Source of the DNA: Candidatus Gastranaerophilales bacterium
Lineage (GTDB): Bacteria; Cyanobacteriota; Vampirovibrionia; Gastranaerophilales; Gastranaerophilaceae
Assembly (NCBI GenBank): GCA_944326625.1
Contig: CALVER010000016.1
Coordinates: 1-15,381 of the forward strand
Reading direction: 5' to 3'
DNA: 15,381 nt
Part shown: one piece after another, positions 15,194 to 15,381 of the stretch
Position numbering within the stretch: the stretch's first letter is position 1
How the letters are laid out: each line of letters starts with the position of its first letter
Position numbers and translations under genes: made by a program
Notes under the pieces: model-generated
Database searches by the model: none
What the model saw: only the letters and a program-made list of their open reading frames with translations
What the model was told of the DNA's origin: nothing

Positions 15194-15217
15194 ATTTAAT
15201 TAATATATTAATTAAAT
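15194..15217. repeat. 24-bp perfect AT palindrome in the leader
   Basis: The sequence from 15194 to 15217, centred on the TA step at 15205-15206, reads identically on both strands and contains only A and T. It lies between the right-facing promoter and the AAGGAGA ribosome-binding site (15228-15234). It could be a repressor operator for the adjacent HTH protein or an RNA hairpin in the leader. AT-rich background makes a chance palindrome more likely than it would otherwise be. Confidence 0.5.
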
Positions 15218-15240
15218 AATTAATTATAAGGAGATAATAT

Positions 15241-15381
15241 ATGAACGGAAAAGAAATTCAGCAAACAAACAGATCCCGCAATAAATGCGGGATGACGGAG
15301 TTTTGTCATTGCGAGGTGCCAAAGGCACGACACCATGTAAGCCAATATTCGTGTGCCTTGCCATGTCGTTACAAGGGTGCT
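15241..15381 (+). CDS. Partial reading frame, start of a gene fused to a repeat element
   Basis: An ATG at 15241 lies 6 nt after a strong AAGGAGA site and about 57 nt after the predicted start of the best promoter in the window. The frame is open to the window edge (47 codons, no stop). Only the first 12 or so codons (MNGKEIQQTNRS) look like ordinary coding sequence. The rest is translated through an inverted-repeat element and is unusually rich in Cys (about six) and His. Either the original gene was interrupted just after its start, or the element has been kept in frame as part of the protein. I cannot name a product. Transcription and translation signals are convincing; whether a functional protein is made is not. 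Confidence 0.4.
   Translation, partial: MNGKEIQQTNRSRNKCGMTEFCHCEVPKARHHVSQYSCALPCRYKGA
15271..15381. repeat. Palindromic repeat element (runs past the window edge)
   Basis: A perfect 8-bp inverted repeat, ATCCCGCA (15273-15280) / TGCGGGAT (15286-15293) with a 5-nt loop, is followed by TGTCATTGCGAGG. A second hairpin, GTGCC-AAA-GGCAC, follows at 15316-15328, and AAGGCAC (15322-15328) also pairs with GTGCCTT (15353-15359). The region is distinctly richer in G and C than its surroundings. The core resembles small dispersed palindromic repeats that I recall from several bacterial genomes. No T-tract follows the first hairpin, so it is not a terminator. The right end is outside the window. Confidence 0.55.

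Noticed and set aside
15273..15293. Hairpin ATCCCGCA/TGCGGGAT as a transcription terminator or attenuator
   Set aside because: No T-tract follows the stem, and GATGACGGAG comes directly after it, so it fits a repeat element better.

Overview
The window is AT-rich and compactly coded. It holds ten complete genes and one gene fragment that runs off the right edge. No rRNA, tRNA, CRISPR array or transposase is visible. The gene set suggests a Gram-negative-type, probably anaerobic, gut-associated bacterium. The clues are an HD-GYP c-di-GMP phosphodiesterase, an exported TPR protein, LuxR-type response regulators, pentapeptide repeats and an organophosphate/phosphate-type MFS carrier. My best guess is Candidatus Gastranaerophilales (Vampirovibrionia/Melainabacteria), from overall style only; no phylogenetic marker is present to test it.

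Left part (1-5711). A small zinc-ribbon protein (1-516, minus) is divergent from a five-gene plus-strand operon (659-5711). The operon encodes, in order, a GAF/HD-GYP protein, an exported TPR protein, a NarL/FixJ-type response regulator, a second response regulator with an OmpR-like receiver but a LuxR-type output, and a pentapeptide-repeat protein. The first three genes overlap by ATGA and the next two are separated by 8-10 bp, so the set looks like one signalling unit: second-messenger turnover, an envelope TPR sensor or scaffold, and two transcriptional outputs. There is no histidine kinase in the cluster. A good sigma70-type promoter lies just upstream and a bidirectional hairpin terminator ends the operon.

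Middle (5735-12019, minus). A 2094-residue protein of unrecognised family fills about 40% of the window. It has long coiled coils, a roughly 300-residue Gly/Ala-rich hydrophobic core with a Gly heptad, and acidic low-complexity linkers. A tandemly duplicated unit of about 220 residues is included, part of which is nearly identical in DNA. It has no signal peptide. This is the least explained gene in the window.

Right part (12020-15381). Thioredoxin (minus) is divergent from a DEDDh exonuclease-MFS transporter pair (plus). A bidirectional terminator follows the transporter, and then a 71-residue Cro/CI-like regulator (minus). The regulator is divergent from a strong promoter that drives a truncated or chimeric reading frame made largely of an inverted-repeat element. 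The two promoters overlap, the regulator mRNA is probably leaderless, and a 24-bp AT palindrome lies in the opposing leader. This arrangement resembles a small regulatory switch whose partner gene has been altered by, or built from, a repeat element.
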